From Forficula auricularia (taxonomy: Eukaryota; Arthropoda; Insecta; Dermaptera; Forficulidae): a stretch of DNA of 64,000 nt. This document shows positions 1 through 10,839 of the stretch, one piece after another (within the stretch, counting starts at the first letter, position 1; each line of letters opens with the position of its first letter). The position numbers and the translations under genes are program-made. Location: the NCBI GenBank assembly GCA_024734495.1, contig JALMQS010000187.1:12977952-13041951 (forward strand). The letters run 5' to 3'. The notes beneath the pieces are model-generated. The model did not search any database and was not told where the DNA came from. It worked only from the letters and a program-made list of their open reading frames with translations.

Positions 1-50
1 TCATCTATATATACTTATTTATCGTCTATGTTTACATTACACAATTACCC
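1..50. repeat. left arm of a 9-kb-spaced inverted repeat
   Basis: The first 50 bases match the reverse complement of about 9207-9255 almost base for base, including the run tttacattacacaatta. With the oppositely oriented minisatellites at 107-205 and 8198-8286, this suggests one repeat family inserted in opposite directions on either side of the first gene's 3' exons. The left end runs off the window. Confidence 0.7.
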
Positions 51-106
51 GAATAGAAATTTTATTGTAAGACCTACCGGGAACCCACAGGGTTATTTTG
101 TCATGC

Positions 107-205
107 GATATTTTGTCTGAAGGATATTTTGTCGGGGGATATTTTGTCGGGGGATATTTTTGGATGTTTTGTCGGGACTATTTTATCGGGGGCTGAAATG
201 TCGCA
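107..205 (+). repeat. minisatellite, unit about 15-17 bp (ggggatattttgtc)
   Basis: About five imperfect units of gatattttgtcggggg end in the constant tail ggggctgaaatgtcgc. The same array and tail recur at 8198-8286 (reverse), 9436-9541 and 11602-11731, so the array is an internal part of a dispersed element, not a simple local satellite. Confidence 0.8.
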
Positions 206-282
206 GAATCAAGATTTCTAGGTCACTTGTTTCACATTAAAATTAAAAAAATAAAGAAGGTAAGTTTTTTCAATACCTATAT

Positions 283-318
283 ATATTTCGGGCTGTAAGC
301 CCATCTCATAGTAAATGA
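283..318 (-). ncRNA. decayed Penelope-type hammerhead ribozyme motif
   Basis: On the minus strand the sequence reads TGAGAT, then GGGC...GCCC, then GAAATATATATAG. It is the same family as the motifs at 42.9, 49.3 and 60.8 kb, but the first core box has lost the CTGAAGA form. Probably a dead copy. Confidence 0.4.
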
Positions 319-708
319 ATATTTCATATTTGTCTTTATTAAAGATATTTAACCTTGCACCAACACCACAATCTCTATTAATTGTTAAATTAACATATTT
401 CCACGCGATATCAAAAATACAAAAATATTCGTTTTTTTGTTTTGTTTTTTGAGACGGGGCACTCTAATGGACAATGTTTAACATTTAAATTGCGTATCAA
501 TATAAATCAACAGTATCTATTGGCGGAAAAAATCACGGTAATGGTGATATCTATTTAAACTATATAAAATTAATAATTTAACTTAAATTCACCGCCTAAT
601 AATTATATAGTGGCGACTGCTTGGGGCACTTGTTAACGGGGATTAAAAAAACAAACATTTGCAAAATAATAAACAATTTAAAATCCTTTTAATAATCTAA
701 AAAGTTAG

Positions 709-899
709 CTACCTTCGCATTGGTAAGGGAGGATGTCGAGGCTCTTCTCGGTGGGGTAATAATTGAATTTTATCTAAAAGCTCTCTTAATTCGAGAGTAG
801 GACTTGTAGCTCGTGGCGGGGATCCCGGGGTTCCCAAACCAGCTAAGCTGCTCACTTCAGATCCTGTTGCTGAAGAACTCACAGCTGCATTTCGAGGAC
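709..899 (-). CDS. terminal exon of a conserved protein (C-terminus)
   Basis: Minus-strand exon opening after the acceptor tttgtttag. It continues the reading frame of the exon at 3620-3296: that exon ends on one base (G) and this one supplies GT. It encodes 63 residues, including the shared Gly, and then TAG at 711-709. The peptide is Ser/Pro-rich and then carries a short conserved-looking helix, ELRELLDKIQLLPHREE. An alternative is that the last bases, CGAAG|GTAGCT, are a splice donor and the gene continues beyond the left edge. The nearest AATAAA on this strand is about 370 bases further on. Family not recognised. Confidence in it being an exon is high because the phase and splice sites agree with three neighbours. 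Confidence 0.75.
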
Positions 900-1118
900 C
901 TAAACAAATAATTAAATTGAAATTAGAAGAAGATTATGATAAAAAATAAATATTCAAAATACTTTTTAAAAATCACGCTCTTATTTCAAAATGCACTAAA
1001 AAGTAGAAAATAAATTTTTCTTTACTACCCTTAAAAATTTCGCTCAACTACAACAAAAAGCAAGATTTGGCGTTTAATTTAACTAAATTTTAAATTGAAA
1101 ATTAAATTATAAAACCAA

Positions 1119-1626
1119 AGGTCGGCAAACATTTGAGACAGAAGAGCCAAACTTATCCCTGCCAAAAATTTTAAAATCATTCGAGAGCCATAAATATATT
1201 TTTACAAATAAAGAAAATTTAATATATGTAGTATTAAAACAAACTGTAATAATAATATCTTTATTGACTGAATAAAAACAGGAAAATCCAACGGTTTTTA
1301 GTCAGTGTGAGAAAAGAGTTTACACATTTCTTTAGGAAATTTCTGAGTCCGATTTGTAACTAGTCGTTTTTTTGTTTTTGTTTTTTTAATTTAAGCTACG
1401 TTTCCAAATTGTCATCAGTAAATTGGATTCTCAATTAATATTTAATAAAATTCATGTTAGAAAACCATTCTTCGTATAAAATAAGAAGACCTGAGAACAC
1501 GAAATGCATTTTTTTTTCCAAAAATTAAAATCTGGATGGTTTATTTTCATTTTCAAATTTATTTCAGAGCCACATTTAAGCACTCAGAGCCGCATGTGAA
1601 TCGCGGGCCGCAGTTTGCCGACCCGT
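1119..1626. mobile_element. hAT-like non-autonomous element
   Basis: Terminal inverted repeats GGTCGGCAAAC (left) and GTTTGCCGACC (right) bound about 0.5 kb of AT-rich sequence. Subterminal agagcc/gagccgc motifs are typical of this hAT MITE style. No coding capacity. It lies in the intron between the last two exons of the left-hand gene. Confidence 0.65.
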
Positions 1627-1639
1627 GCCCTAAGCTTTT

Positions 1640-1735
1640 ATATTTACACGAGCTGCTCCAGGCGTGCCTTCGGCACACCCTCTATAGCTCGGCCCTCCGA
1701 GGAGGTGGCCTTGGCGGGCAGCGTCTCGGCATGTG
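1640..1735. repeat. GC-rich repeat with gtgccttcggcac hairpin
   Basis: A GC-rich island with the hairpin gtgccttcggcac and the motifs agctcggcc and gcagcgtctcgg. The same block occurs at 8350-8435, so it is part of a dispersed repeat. The short ORFs across it are not convincing as genes. Confidence 0.6.
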
Positions 1736-1899
1736 ATTATTAGGTCTCCAAAATTCATTAAAAAAAAATATTTTTTCTTTAAAATATAAAATATATGATT
1801 TCAAATAAATTTATGTAATTTGAATAAAAATGATACAAAAGCTTACTCACAGTTTTTAAAAGAATAACTCTAGTAAATTTGTTCCAGATTGAACAATGT

Positions 1900-2750
1900 T
1901 TAGAATTGTAATATTTTGCACCCTTTTTCGCCCCCACGCACTCATTTTGGCTATTGATTTTTACAGCATACATTTTATATAGTCTTAAAAACTAACATTA
2001 CAAAATTTGATCTATATCGGAGAGATTATTAATTTTTTGCCCATACTCACATTTTGTGAGGTTGAAATTATTTTTTAGATATTTGCAAATAAATAATTCT
2101 CAGTTTTCTAAAGAGTAAATGTATTAAAAATCTAAAAATTTCTATATCCCCCCCCCTTTCGCCCCATACAGTCAATTTTGATAGTTGATTTTTACAGGAA
2201 TAGTTTCTTAAAGTAATAAAGAATAACTCTACAAAGTTTGATGAAGATAGGAGAGAGTTTTAATTTTTGTCCCCACTCACATTTTGGATAGTTGGGAGTC
2301 GAATTTCAAAAAATCCTGAAATTACTTTTTAGATATTTGTATTTAGAATTTTATTAAGTAAAAATCAAGTAGATATCTTATCGTTCTTAATTGAAAATGC
2401 ATAATTAGTGTAAACACATTGCAAAGATACTTTGCCCCTTTTGACCCCTTTTAGGGTCGAATTTCAAAAATCCTGAAATTTGTTTTTAGATATTTTAATT
2501 TAGTATTTTTATAAGTAAAAAGCAGTAGATATTTTATCGTCCTTAAGAGATATCGCATAATCAGTGAAAGCACACTTTGCCCCTTTGACCCTCTTAGGGG
2601 TTGAATTTCGAAAAATCCTTTTCTTAGTGAGCCCCTATGTCATAGATGTAATTTCCTCTCTAAATTTCATGTTTCTATATCCAGTGGTTCTGGCTGTTTT
2701 GATGATGAGTGAGTGAGTGTATCGGGCAAAAAATTTTATATATATAGATA
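1900..2750. repeat. tandem unit of about 170 bp plus gagtgagtgag tail
   Basis: Two to three imperfect copies of a block containing 'tttgcccctttgaccc...gaatttc(a/g)aaaaatcctgaaatt...tagatatttt...aagtaaaaa' are followed by a tail with gatgagtgagtgagtg. A related layout with a gtcagtcagtgagtcagtg tail is at 10840-11160. Intronic and non-coding. Confidence 0.6.
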
Positions 2751-3295
2751 GGGTGATTGAAAATATTTATGCAATGAAGAAAAATGTATACTTTTTAGTG
2801 TATTTTGCAATAAAAGAGTGTTTATTTATTTATTTATTATATAGACACTTGATTCAAAGTGTATTTTAATTAGAAAAAAATAGAAATTTTTTTTTAAATC
2901 TATGTATTTTTTTACAAAACAACCATCTCGGAATGAGTTGCTCTTCGCTCGCCTAACATGTAAAATGCATTCTACAAAGCTCTGCCAAGTACAGCGCTAT
3001 TCAGGGTTTTTTGTGGAGCACCCTTTGTAGCTTTTCCTAATATCTATAAGCCGTAAGATATCTTGCTAATGTCTATAATATATAGTACTACATATATTTA
3101 TTTTTTTTGTTTAAATTATAATCTTGTCTCTAATAATTCCTGAAATGGATAAAATATAGTAGGGACATTTCAAATACTAAGTGAGCGAACATCAAGAAAA
3201 ATCGGCTCCATACAAGTGAGTCAAATTTAGATTAAGAAATTCTATCCAGAAAAACAGACAGAGGAATTAAATTAAATATTATCATATGTAATTAC

Positions 3296-3620
3296 CTGTT
3301 GTGGTTCCTGTGGGTGGGGTGGTGCCTGTTGGTCCTGTTGGGGTGGTCGTTATCGTAGGTCTTGCAGGCGTAGAAGAAGAAGTAGACACCGGGGTTGAAG
3401 GAACAGGGGGAGCAATCGAAGACGGGTCAAAACTCCCTATACTTGAAATCGATCGAGTAACGGAGATAGGGCCTCCTGTACCACCGCCTCCTACTCCTCC
3501 TCCTCCTCCTGTAATAACTCCTGGACCTGTAGCTGCAGTGGTTATCGATGCTGGGGTTCCAACTCGGAATTCATCTAAACTCGCAGCACAAGAATAAGTA
3601 GGAGGTACCATAGTATTCGC
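3296..3620 (-). CDS. internal exon, Gly/Thr/Ser/Pro-rich region of the same protein
   Basis: Minus-strand exon with acceptor ttaatttcag|GCG and donor ACAG|GTAATT. It is 325 bases long: 108 codons plus one base. It opens in phase 0 directly after the exon at 5627-5545 and ends in phase 1, matching the terminal exon. The N-terminal third (PPTYSCAASLDEFRVG) looks structured or conserved. The rest is low complexity, with an eight-Gly-rich stretch and repeated T-P-T-G-P-T segments, probably a disordered tail. The plus-strand open frame over the same bases is a shadow of this exon. Confidence 0.85.
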
Positions 3621-4328
3621 CTGAAATTAATTTTAATAATTGATAGAAAAAAAGATATGTATTATATAGCCATTGATTATATACTCATGGACAAAATTAG
3701 CGAAACGTGTACCTAATAAAGATAAATTTTATAAAATTTAAATAAAATATGAAATTTGAGGAAAAATTAAAATTTAATTGAGTTATTAAATAAAAGTAAG
3801 ATTAAAAATAATATTTTAACAAATTAATCAAGAAACTAAAAGTTAAGAGTCACTTTAAATCGAATTACTTAGAGTTTGTTTTTTTTCTCTAATTTTGTCC
3901 ATGACTATATTCATTTATGAAGATTCTTATAAGCTAGTGGCCGTAACTAAAACGTTGGCCCCCAAGTCATGATTATGGTTAATCATGTCATTATCCCAAA
4001 GTTAATTTTTACCGCTATTTGTATGTGAACTTGAAGATATTCCAATACTAGATAATCGAGGAATTTGATTTAGGTAGCACGATAGTGTACTAGTACACTT
4101 TTCTAGTAATATTACTTACTATAAAATATCACATTAACCAGTGAACTGGTCGAAATGGAACCATTAAATACCATAACTATCGCTCGGCTTAACACCTTGT
4201 TGTCTGTCCACAACAACATCAATTTGAGTTCAATTATTTAACATAAATTACATGATCATTGTAACAAGCATTCGCTTGACAATGTTTTAATTATTTTATG
4301 ATTGTTGAATATTCTTTGTTAAATTATA

Positions 4329-5188
4329 CAGGGTGGGGCAGAATGCAGTCCCTAGTTCGAAAAAATCACTGAAGGGCCCCCAGACAGAATAGAGGGGCGT
4401 GTCAGGTGCCATTGTGAGCAATACCGTTATCAGTAGACACCATGCCGTGATCAGGTGAGCAACGGGGCTTTGATGTAGAGACGTTTTTTAAAAACGGGGA
4501 AAGAGTTGTGGCGACGCAGAGGAGTTTTCGCATCTGAAAACCCTTGTAAACTACATCAAAGACCTCTTCACAGCCCCAAAGGAACAGTTTGGTGCGCTGT
4601 GTCCTCTATAGGCATTATTGGGCGTCATTTTTTGAATCCGAAGGATTAACTGTAACCGTGAATTCGGCTCGCTATTGTGACATGTTGGAGAACTTTTTGC
4701 GCCCCAAAATGGAAGAGTATGGCGAGGAACAGGAAGCCTTCTGGTTTCAACAAGAGCCCCGGCCCATACTGCCAGTCGTTCATGCAAAATTTTGCAAGAG
4801 CTCTTTCCCGGTCGCCTGATCTCTTGTCGGGGGGGGGGGGGTCCATGGAGCCCTCGCTCCGCCGATTTGACACCGTGTGACTTTTTTCTGTGGGGATACG
4901 TCAAAGCTGAGGTATACAAAGTTCGACCTCGAACCCTTGAAGCTCTATAGGAGGCGATTGAGGCCGTCATAGCTGGAATTTCGCAAGATATACTGGGAAG
5001 AGTGGCCGAAAACTTCTTTGAAATGCTCAATATGTTCATTGCTCGCCAAGGCCGCTACTTGGACGATATCATTTTCAAAACATCGGTATTATATATACTT
5101 TTGAGCAATAAAAACCTTTTTAATGTAACTTGAACCGTTTTCTTACAATTAATTCTACAAATCAGGGACTGCATTCTACCCCACGCTG
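4329..5188 (+). mobile_element. mariner-type DNA transposon, internally deleted
   Basis: Left end CAGGGTGGGGCAGAATGCAG and right end, read in reverse, CAGCGTGGGGTAGAATGCAG form terminal inverted repeats of about 25 bp. TA precedes the left end. The 860-bp body is shorter than a complete mariner (about 1.3 kb) and holds one degraded transposase. It sits in the intron between exons 5627-5545 and 3620-3296. Confidence 0.9.
4470..5124 (+). pseudogene. mariner-family transposase remnant
   Basis: Pieces of a transposase can be followed through several frames: an N-terminal-like FFKNGERVVATQRSFR, then ESEGLTVTVNSARYCDMLEN and EAFWFQQ (the position normally followed by the catalytic Asp, here changed to Glu then disrupted), then PRSADLTPCDFFLWGYVKAEVYKVRP-like residues with the second catalytic Asp, and AENFFEMLNMFIARQGRYLD at the C-terminus. 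A (G)n run at about 4831-4841 and in-frame stops break the frame, so it cannot make active protein. Known of the family: cut-and-paste transposase with a DDD/DDE catalytic triad. Confidence 0.85.
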
Positions 5189-5544
5189 AATAATGTTTAA
5201 TTTATGTTTTTCTTTGTTGTCTGTTCACAACAACATTTATAGATTTACTATGGAAATGAATGGTTGAATAATTTTTAGTTTATTATATTCTTGTAATTCG
5301 GTCAAATAAATAATGATAATTAATTAAAATTACTCTATTTATTTATTTTATATGACTGAAACCTTTTAATTTATAAAATTTATTGTAATCATATTATAGT
5401 ACGTAGAATTGTCAACGCAAATATGAATGTGTGAACGAAAATTTCAATAATGATCTATAGTAGTGAGTCGAAATTCACTTACAAGATTCTATCCATTCAG
5501 ACAAACATACAAAGAGATCATTAAATAAAAGCATGTAAAAATAC

Positions 5545-5627
5545 CTCATTTGCGGCGTTACATAAGAAACTCGAACTTAAAGAATCGAGGGTGCTCGTAG
5601 CCGATAGTGAACCTGCAAAGCGGTTAT
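5545..5627 (-). CDS. internal exon of the left-hand conserved protein
   Basis: Minus-strand exon of 83 bases with acceptor cattttag|AT and donor GAG|GTATTT. The preceding exon supplies the first base (G) to make GAT. It encodes NRFAGSLSATSTLDSLSSSF and then LCNAANE, ending in phase 0, which joins the ANTMVPP start of the next exon. Too short to appear as an open frame by itself. The evidence is the exact phase agreement on both sides. Confidence 0.8.
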
Positions 5628-5679
5628 CTAAAATGAGAGATGATATCTCTAGGGCTCTTAAATAATTTGCTTAACCAAC

Positions 5680-5815
5680 CTACGGCTCCTCGCACTAGGC
5701 AGTTGCGGAAGTATTGCACCATAAGGTAATTGGCACCTGGGGGTATAGCGCCTGCTTTAGCGCCTTGTTCATCATAGCTGATCACTAATGGGTAGAGATC
5801 AGGTTTTGAAGCTAC
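5680..5815 (-). CDS. internal exon, conserved core-like segment
   Basis: Minus-strand exon of 136 bases with acceptor tttcag|GTA and donor GTAG|GTTGGT, followed by a 52-bp intron. It encodes 45 residues beginning VASKPDLYPLVISYDEQG and containing GANYLMVQYFRNCLVRGAV, a globular-looking segment unlike the low-complexity tail downstream. Incoming phase is 0, so the upstream exon must end in phase 0; I could not find it in the window. The family is not recognised. A large neuronal scaffold of the UNC-79/UNC-80 type is only a weak guess. Confidence 0.8.
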
Positions 5816-6226
5816 CTGAAAACAGAGGAACATATTGTAGCATACAATACAACAAAATTATGCTAAATATTTGTTGCTGTTGTTGTTTGTTCATGTTGTA
5901 TGTTGCTTTTTGATCCTCCGCAACTCATGCGTAGAGGCTACTGGCGAGGAGTCAAATTCACACGCCAGCAACTCCTACGATTGAGCTTCAAAAGATCAAC
6001 TCCTCAGATCTACTGGAAATATAAAGGATACCTAGAAAAGAGAGATAATAAATCCAGTTGAAATATGTCATTTTGTCAAATCTGTAACCTAGAGATTTAG
6101 AGGATTTTCACTCAATTATAATTATTTGTTCTTAAGACATATGTGATCTCAATAGGTTGTGATTCGTTAATATTCAATTGTGATTGTTAATAAATCTGGT
6201 TATTTTTCTTTATATAGCTTATTATA

Positions 6227-7250
6227 TCTACACTGCCGGCCAAAACAACGTAACATTTATATTAAAAAAAACTAATGAAATGTATCTTTAATGCAATGAA
6301 ATTGCATAAACTTTTAATATGATATATTTTTAACCTTTCTTAATAAGTGTAACATAAATTTAAAACTTTGGCTAAGTATTTGTAGCTACCTACGCCCATC
6401 CTTGATTAACGCAACGGCTTTCGCAGAATCACTAATGTTAAGCGGCATAATTTTAATATGTTTTGTTGAAAATACACTCAAATAATGGATTTCAGCAGAT
6501 TATCAAAAAAAAAAAAAACAGGAATTGAAAGATTATAATAAAGGATATTAGATTTCATCAAAATCGATAAGATCAAATTTTTTTTTTTTTTTTTTTTATA
6601 TAATGACCTCGAAAATGGATCCATTTGGCCAAGTTTTCTTTTTTTTTCTTTTTTTACAATATTTACATTTTTATATTTACATAATTATATACAGTTGCAA
6701 ATATTATTGAACAGTGTTTACATGATGTATATCATATAAATAGTTTGAGATGCTATTAATAGTTTAACGATTTATCTCTTGAGCCTCGGATTCAAGTGAC
6801 AGCTCAGGATTGAGATAGCTAAGAATTAATCCCACTGATGTAGTGGAACGAAGTCTATGAGCAGATCTAGTATAAAATAAGTCTAATAGTTATTGTCGTT
6901 TTTGGACAAATTCTAGAAGATGTGTGATTGACTATCACCCACTATTGGCCGCCACTCACAGTCACAAAAGGAGTGTCTCTTAGATCAACTTGAAAGAGTT
7001 TTCTGGGGGTAGCTGCATGACCCAATTCTCAACCGTACAATTAGACACAATTATTCTCCTATATCAAATTATCCGCATTTATTTCATTTAAATTGTAATT
7101 TTTAAATAAAATGTTTTAAATTTATGTTACACTTATTAAGAAAGGTTAAAAAGATATCATATTAAAAGTTTATTCAATTTCATTGCATTAAAAATACATT
7201 TTATTAGTATTTAAAAAAAAATTTAAGTGTTACGTTTTTTTTTTTAGTGT
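6227..7250. mobile_element. palindromic Tc1-like element remnant
   Basis: About 120 bp at 6250-6375 (taatgcaatgaaattgca ... aacctttcttaataagtgt) is repeated inverted at 7123-7240. The left end cactgccggccaaaacaacg resembles Tc1 ends. Minus-strand bases near 6455-6400 read IMPLNISDSAKAVALIKDG, which resembles the N-terminus of Tc1 transposases. The 3' two thirds of a transposase are absent. Confidence 0.6.
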
Positions 7251-7319
7251 ATTGTTTTTTCTTAATTGAAATATGTCATTGTCAAATCTGTAATGTTATC
7301 GTTTATTAAATTGAAAGTT

Positions 7320-7605
7320 TTTTGTCGAGAGTAGCAGAATTTTTATAAATAGAAGGAGACAATAAGAGTGTGTCTTCTGCCGGAATTATAAATTTTTAAT
7401 TTATTTATTACGAGACTATAGTTTCGAGAGCTTTGCCCTCTTCATCTCAAAATCTCACTTACCATTCATACATTAATTCCTTTGAATCACTTGTAATAGA
7501 CTGATGAAGAGGGCAAAGCTCTCGAAACTATAGTCTCGTAATAAACAAATTAAAAATTTATAATTCCGGCAGAAGACACACTCTTTTATTATCTCCTTCA
7601 AGTTA
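7320..7605. mobile_element. foldback Penelope-type terminal repeat pair
   Basis: Two arms of about 100 bp (tgtcttctgccggaattata...acgagactatagtttcgag and its reverse complement) face each other across a 55-bp loop. Each arm carries a hammerhead-like core (7414-7448 and 7501-7535). The same family recurs at 62640-62880, and as a single arm at about 12150-12260. Confidence 0.7.
7501..7535 (+). ncRNA. Penelope-type hammerhead ribozyme motif
   Basis: Core CTGATGA-A, stem II with AGAG/CTCT, then GAAACTATAGTC. The segment CTATAG after GAAA is self-complementary, so stem III is minimal, as in hammerheads thought to act as dimers. The opposite arm has a mutated first box (GAGATGA). Confidence 0.6.
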
Positions 7606-8197
7606 TTGCTTATTTTTACATAGTTTATTTTATTGTTAGGTTTTGCACTCAGGCAATTTAATCAAATAAAAGAGAAAAAAATTAATATATTTAATTGTTA
7701 TTAGGTTACCATAATTGAAAGAAACTGTTATTAATTCGGGAAGTTAATTATTTCCAAAGATAGAAGTACAAAATGGTGTACCATTTTGAAATCTTGACTA
7801 AATGGGCAAATTTTTTAAATAATAGATAGGATAGTAGACATTTTTTTATATTAAATATAATTCAAAGTTAACTAATCAAAATTTTTAAAACATAAGTACG
7901 GCAAAAATATTTTTTTTCTCCAAAAGTAGTACTTAAGGTTTTATTTTGAATTCTGTTCAATAGCAGGATTATTCAGGATTGCGTAACAAAAAATAGAATA
8001 ATAAAATAGGTAAATTTGTAGCCACAGCATCTCATTACTTGGGCAGGATAGCGATGTTCACCATTTTCAAAAAAATACCTATAACTCGAAAACTTAGACT
8101 TTTATTATAAAAAATTTTTAAGTTTTGGACCGTCATAAACTGGCCTATCCCCTGTTCACGGATTATCGTTCTGATACGGGACTGTCTTTGAAGATTC

Positions 8198-8286
8198 CGC
8201 GACATTTCAGCCCCCGACAAAATAGTCCCGACAAAAACATCCCCCGACAAAATATCCTTCAGACAAAATATCTCTCACAAAATAAC
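8198..8286 (-). repeat. minisatellite copy, reverse orientation
   Basis: Reverse-strand copy of the ggggatattttgtc array with the gggggctgaaatgtcgcgg tail at its 8198 end. It pairs with the plus-strand array at 107-205. Confidence 0.8.
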
Positions 8287-8349
8287 CCTTCCCCTGGTGA
8301 ATCTTATGAGTAATGCAAATCGACTCCGGTTCGGTTAATATATATTATA

Positions 8350-8435
8350 ATAACGAGCTTTTCGTGCGTGCCTTCGGCACGCCCTCGAAGCTCGGCCTCA
8401 TGCAGACTTAGTGCCCTGGCGGAGCAGCGTCTCGG
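8350..8435. repeat. GC-rich repeat with gtgccttcggcac hairpin, second copy
   Basis: Matches 1640-1735: gtgccttcggcacgccctcg, agctcggcctc and gcagcgtctcggtc. Dispersed repeat of unknown class. Confidence 0.6.
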
Positions 8436-9306
8436 TCCAAAAATTTCTATTCCTTAAAAAACCACACTTCAAATGTATACCCGTAAACCGACTGAAATAC
8501 ATCGTCTCTTAAAGTCTCGCCTCTTAATTTTTGAGTAGCGGGGAGAGGAATAATTATGATATACTTAATTTAAAATTCAAATTCAAATTTCATTTTCCTT
8601 TTCAAAACAAAAATAATGAAATGATTTATGAACTGCAAAAAATTCGCGGGCTGAATCATGGAAATTATTCAAATCTACGCGATTCAATTAATTTAATTAA
8701 TTACAAAAAATATATTTAATGTTTCTAAATTTAAAGTCTTTTAGGAGTCTTTCATTTCAAAATTCGAGTGCAAATTAAAATTATAGTTTCAGATTTGCCT
8801 GGTTAATGAAAACTCAATTGGAGCTGTCAGCTTTAAAATCCGAACTGACAATTCATATTTCAATCTGCCTCGTTAATTAATATATTTCTCAATGTTTTTC
8901 CAATTTAAATCAATTGGTGTTCTTTTCATTTTCATTCGAGTTCAATATGAATACAATATTATCTCGACACTAGTCAAAGTCTAAATCAAAAATTTTATAG
9001 TTTTAGTAATAGAAATCATGGTATAAATATTAATCTTACATTGATTCAAGGGCAAAGCAGATGACCTTAGTTCAAGAGATCAGTAGGTTCGACTTAAGTC
9101 AAGAGGAAAATTTTTAGAAATTTTCTGTAGCGTTACTAAAATTAATTAGATCAATATATATAGTATAATGAATAACGATAATGATTAATAACACTTTTAA
9201 CAAACAATCAATAATTGTGTAATGTAAACATAGACGATAAATAAGTAAATATAGATGATAAATACTATGTTATAGATAGTAAAAATAATAAATTGTTAGC
9301 TAGAAA

Positions 9307-9541
9307 ATCTAACGACAGACAGCAGCACTTTCAAACGGTTAATTAGCCGCCAAAATATGAAAGTCTGCTAATATTATTCAAAACTATGATTATAAGCTTC
9401 TCACTTAATCTCTTTTGCATTCTCTCTTATACTGGGGAATATTTTGTCAGAAGATATTATGTCGGAGGATATTTTGTCCTTGGGATATTTTGTCAGGGGA
9501 TGTTTTGTCGGGGATATTTTGTCGGGGGCTGAAATGTCGCG
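9307..9541 (+). repeat. direct repeat copy 1 with minisatellite
   Basis: The block from gacagacagcag...ttaattagccgccaaaatat...atgattataagcttct to the minisatellite (9436-9541) is repeated in the same orientation at 11481-11731. The two copies bracket about 1.9 kb. Terminal direct repeats of one element or two insertions are both possible. Confidence 0.75.
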
Positions 9542-9668
9542 GTACTATCTTTGAAAGAAATATGATTTAGGAATCAAAGGAAATCCAAACAAGGAAGAAA
9601 TGGATGTTAAATAACTGGTTTCAAAATAATTCTTCTTCTTGGTTGTCGGGATAACAAATATGTTATGT

Positions 9669-9674
9669 TTTATT
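9669..9674 (-). terminator. candidate poly(A) signal AATAAA
   Basis: AATAAA on the minus strand about 105 bases downstream of the TAA at 9781-9779. It is consistent with the end of the membrane-protein gene, if the exon at 9961-9779 is real. Confidence 0.35.
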
Positions 9675-9778
9675 TATACAACTTTTATTATTCTACTCTA
9701 TCAAAGTGTATAAGAAAAGAAATAACGAAAGAAAAAATAGAAATAGAAATGATAAATGTTATAATTCATCTGAATAAA

Positions 9779-9961
9779 TTACACGAGTCGTCTGTGGATG
9801 ATGAAGTGAAGTTGATCTTGAAATAAATGTCTGCATAATGAGAGGCGAGAAGGAAAATCGATAGGAGAATGAAGGGTGTTGTACTGGCTGGCCACCAGCC
9901 AACAAGGGAAATGCACATCCACAAGGGGTGGATGACGGGCTACGTGCTGACGTGACGGGGG
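9779..9961 (-). CDS. candidate terminal exon of the PPPPPY membrane-protein gene
   Basis: Minus-strand region with higher GC than its surroundings. Acceptor tttcattctcag|CCC opens in phase 0, exactly the phase left by the exon at 13699-13363. It gives 60 residues (PPSRQHVARHPPLVDVHFPC and on) and TAA at 9781-9779, with AATAAA downstream. A second reading frame is also open over much of it, so the choice rests on phase only. If wrong, the gene's 3' end lies elsewhere in 9.0-13.3 kb. Confidence 0.4.
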   Translation of the reverse strand, partial: PPSRQHVARHPPLVDVHFPCWLVASQYNTLHSPIDFPSRLSLCRHLFQDQLHFIIHRRLV

Positions 9962-10129
9962 CTGAGAATGAAACCCCTTGGCTAATAAGGAAGGGGCTGC
10001 TAGTATTTTATTCAAGGAACAATCATCGAAGAAACGGACGGATTCCGAGGGAGGGAAGAAAATGAGAAAACAGAAAATCGGCAAAATAATGGATATTTTT
10101 CTGATAAGGGGTTAAAAAATATATTTTTT

Positions 10130-10745
10130 TTAAGACTTAATAATCTCTCTGCAAATATTGGTAATTTTTTTGCAGCAAACGATATGAAACTTAAACAGAA
10201 AGAGAGTTATTAAACTGACCAAAAACATAAATGTGAAAAAGGGGCAAAGTTCGGTACAAACGTCTTTCGAAGGTTGACGACTATGCTGACAAAAGAGTTG
10301 AGATCTAAATGGGTACCAAGTTCCATAGCAGTTGCTTAAATCATACCTATAGGGATGTACAACGTTCTTCAATTGATTTAAAAGAAATTTCTTACGTTCT
10401 TTGATATTAAATTTATAACTTGGCAAGTTATAATAGTCAATAGATAACGTTTGACGTGACGATATTTAAATACAAGCTTAAAATAAACTTTGCTATTTTT
10501 TCTATTTTTTACTACAAACAATTTAGTTGGATATAAAACTTGTCAAGTTATAAATTTAATATAAAAAAAAACGTAACAAATTTTTTTTTAAATAAATTGA
10601 AGAACGTTGTTCATCCCTATAGCTATGATTTAAGTAGCTGCTATGGAACTTGGTACCAGTTTAGATCTCAACCCTTTTGCGGGGAAGCCGTTTGTACCGA
10701 ACTTGGCACCTTTTTTCACATTTATGTTTTTGATTAGATATTATT
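10130..10745. repeat. inverted repeat whose two arms each hold the same short ORF
   Basis: Arms of about 220 bp (10205-10440 on the minus strand and 10530-10745 on the plus strand) diverge from a 90-bp centre. Each starts M-(P/S)-SYKFNIK and continues N-KNVVHPY-YDLS-CYGTWY-FRSQ-F-C. The plus arm has a small deletion. The protein resemblance follows from the nucleotide repeat. I do not recognise the peptide. Confidence 0.6.
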
Positions 10746-10839
10746 AATTTTTGAAAAGTTTTATCCTTTAATTTATCTAAATAATTACTTTTAAACATGT
10801 ATATTAATAATTATTAAATATTTCTCATAAAATATCTGT

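Noticed and set aside
3301..3597. 98-codon plus-strand frame, Val/Pro/Gly-rich
   Set aside because: Antisense shadow of the minus-strand exon 3620-3296, which has splice sites and phase agreement.
4551..5039. 162-codon minus-strand frame
   Set aside because: Opposite strand of a recognisable mariner transposase remnant.
5890..6060. Plus-strand text reading DPPQLMRRGYWRGVKFTRQQ
   Set aside because: Looks coding but is about 50 codons, with no splice site or recognised family; probably repeat-derived.
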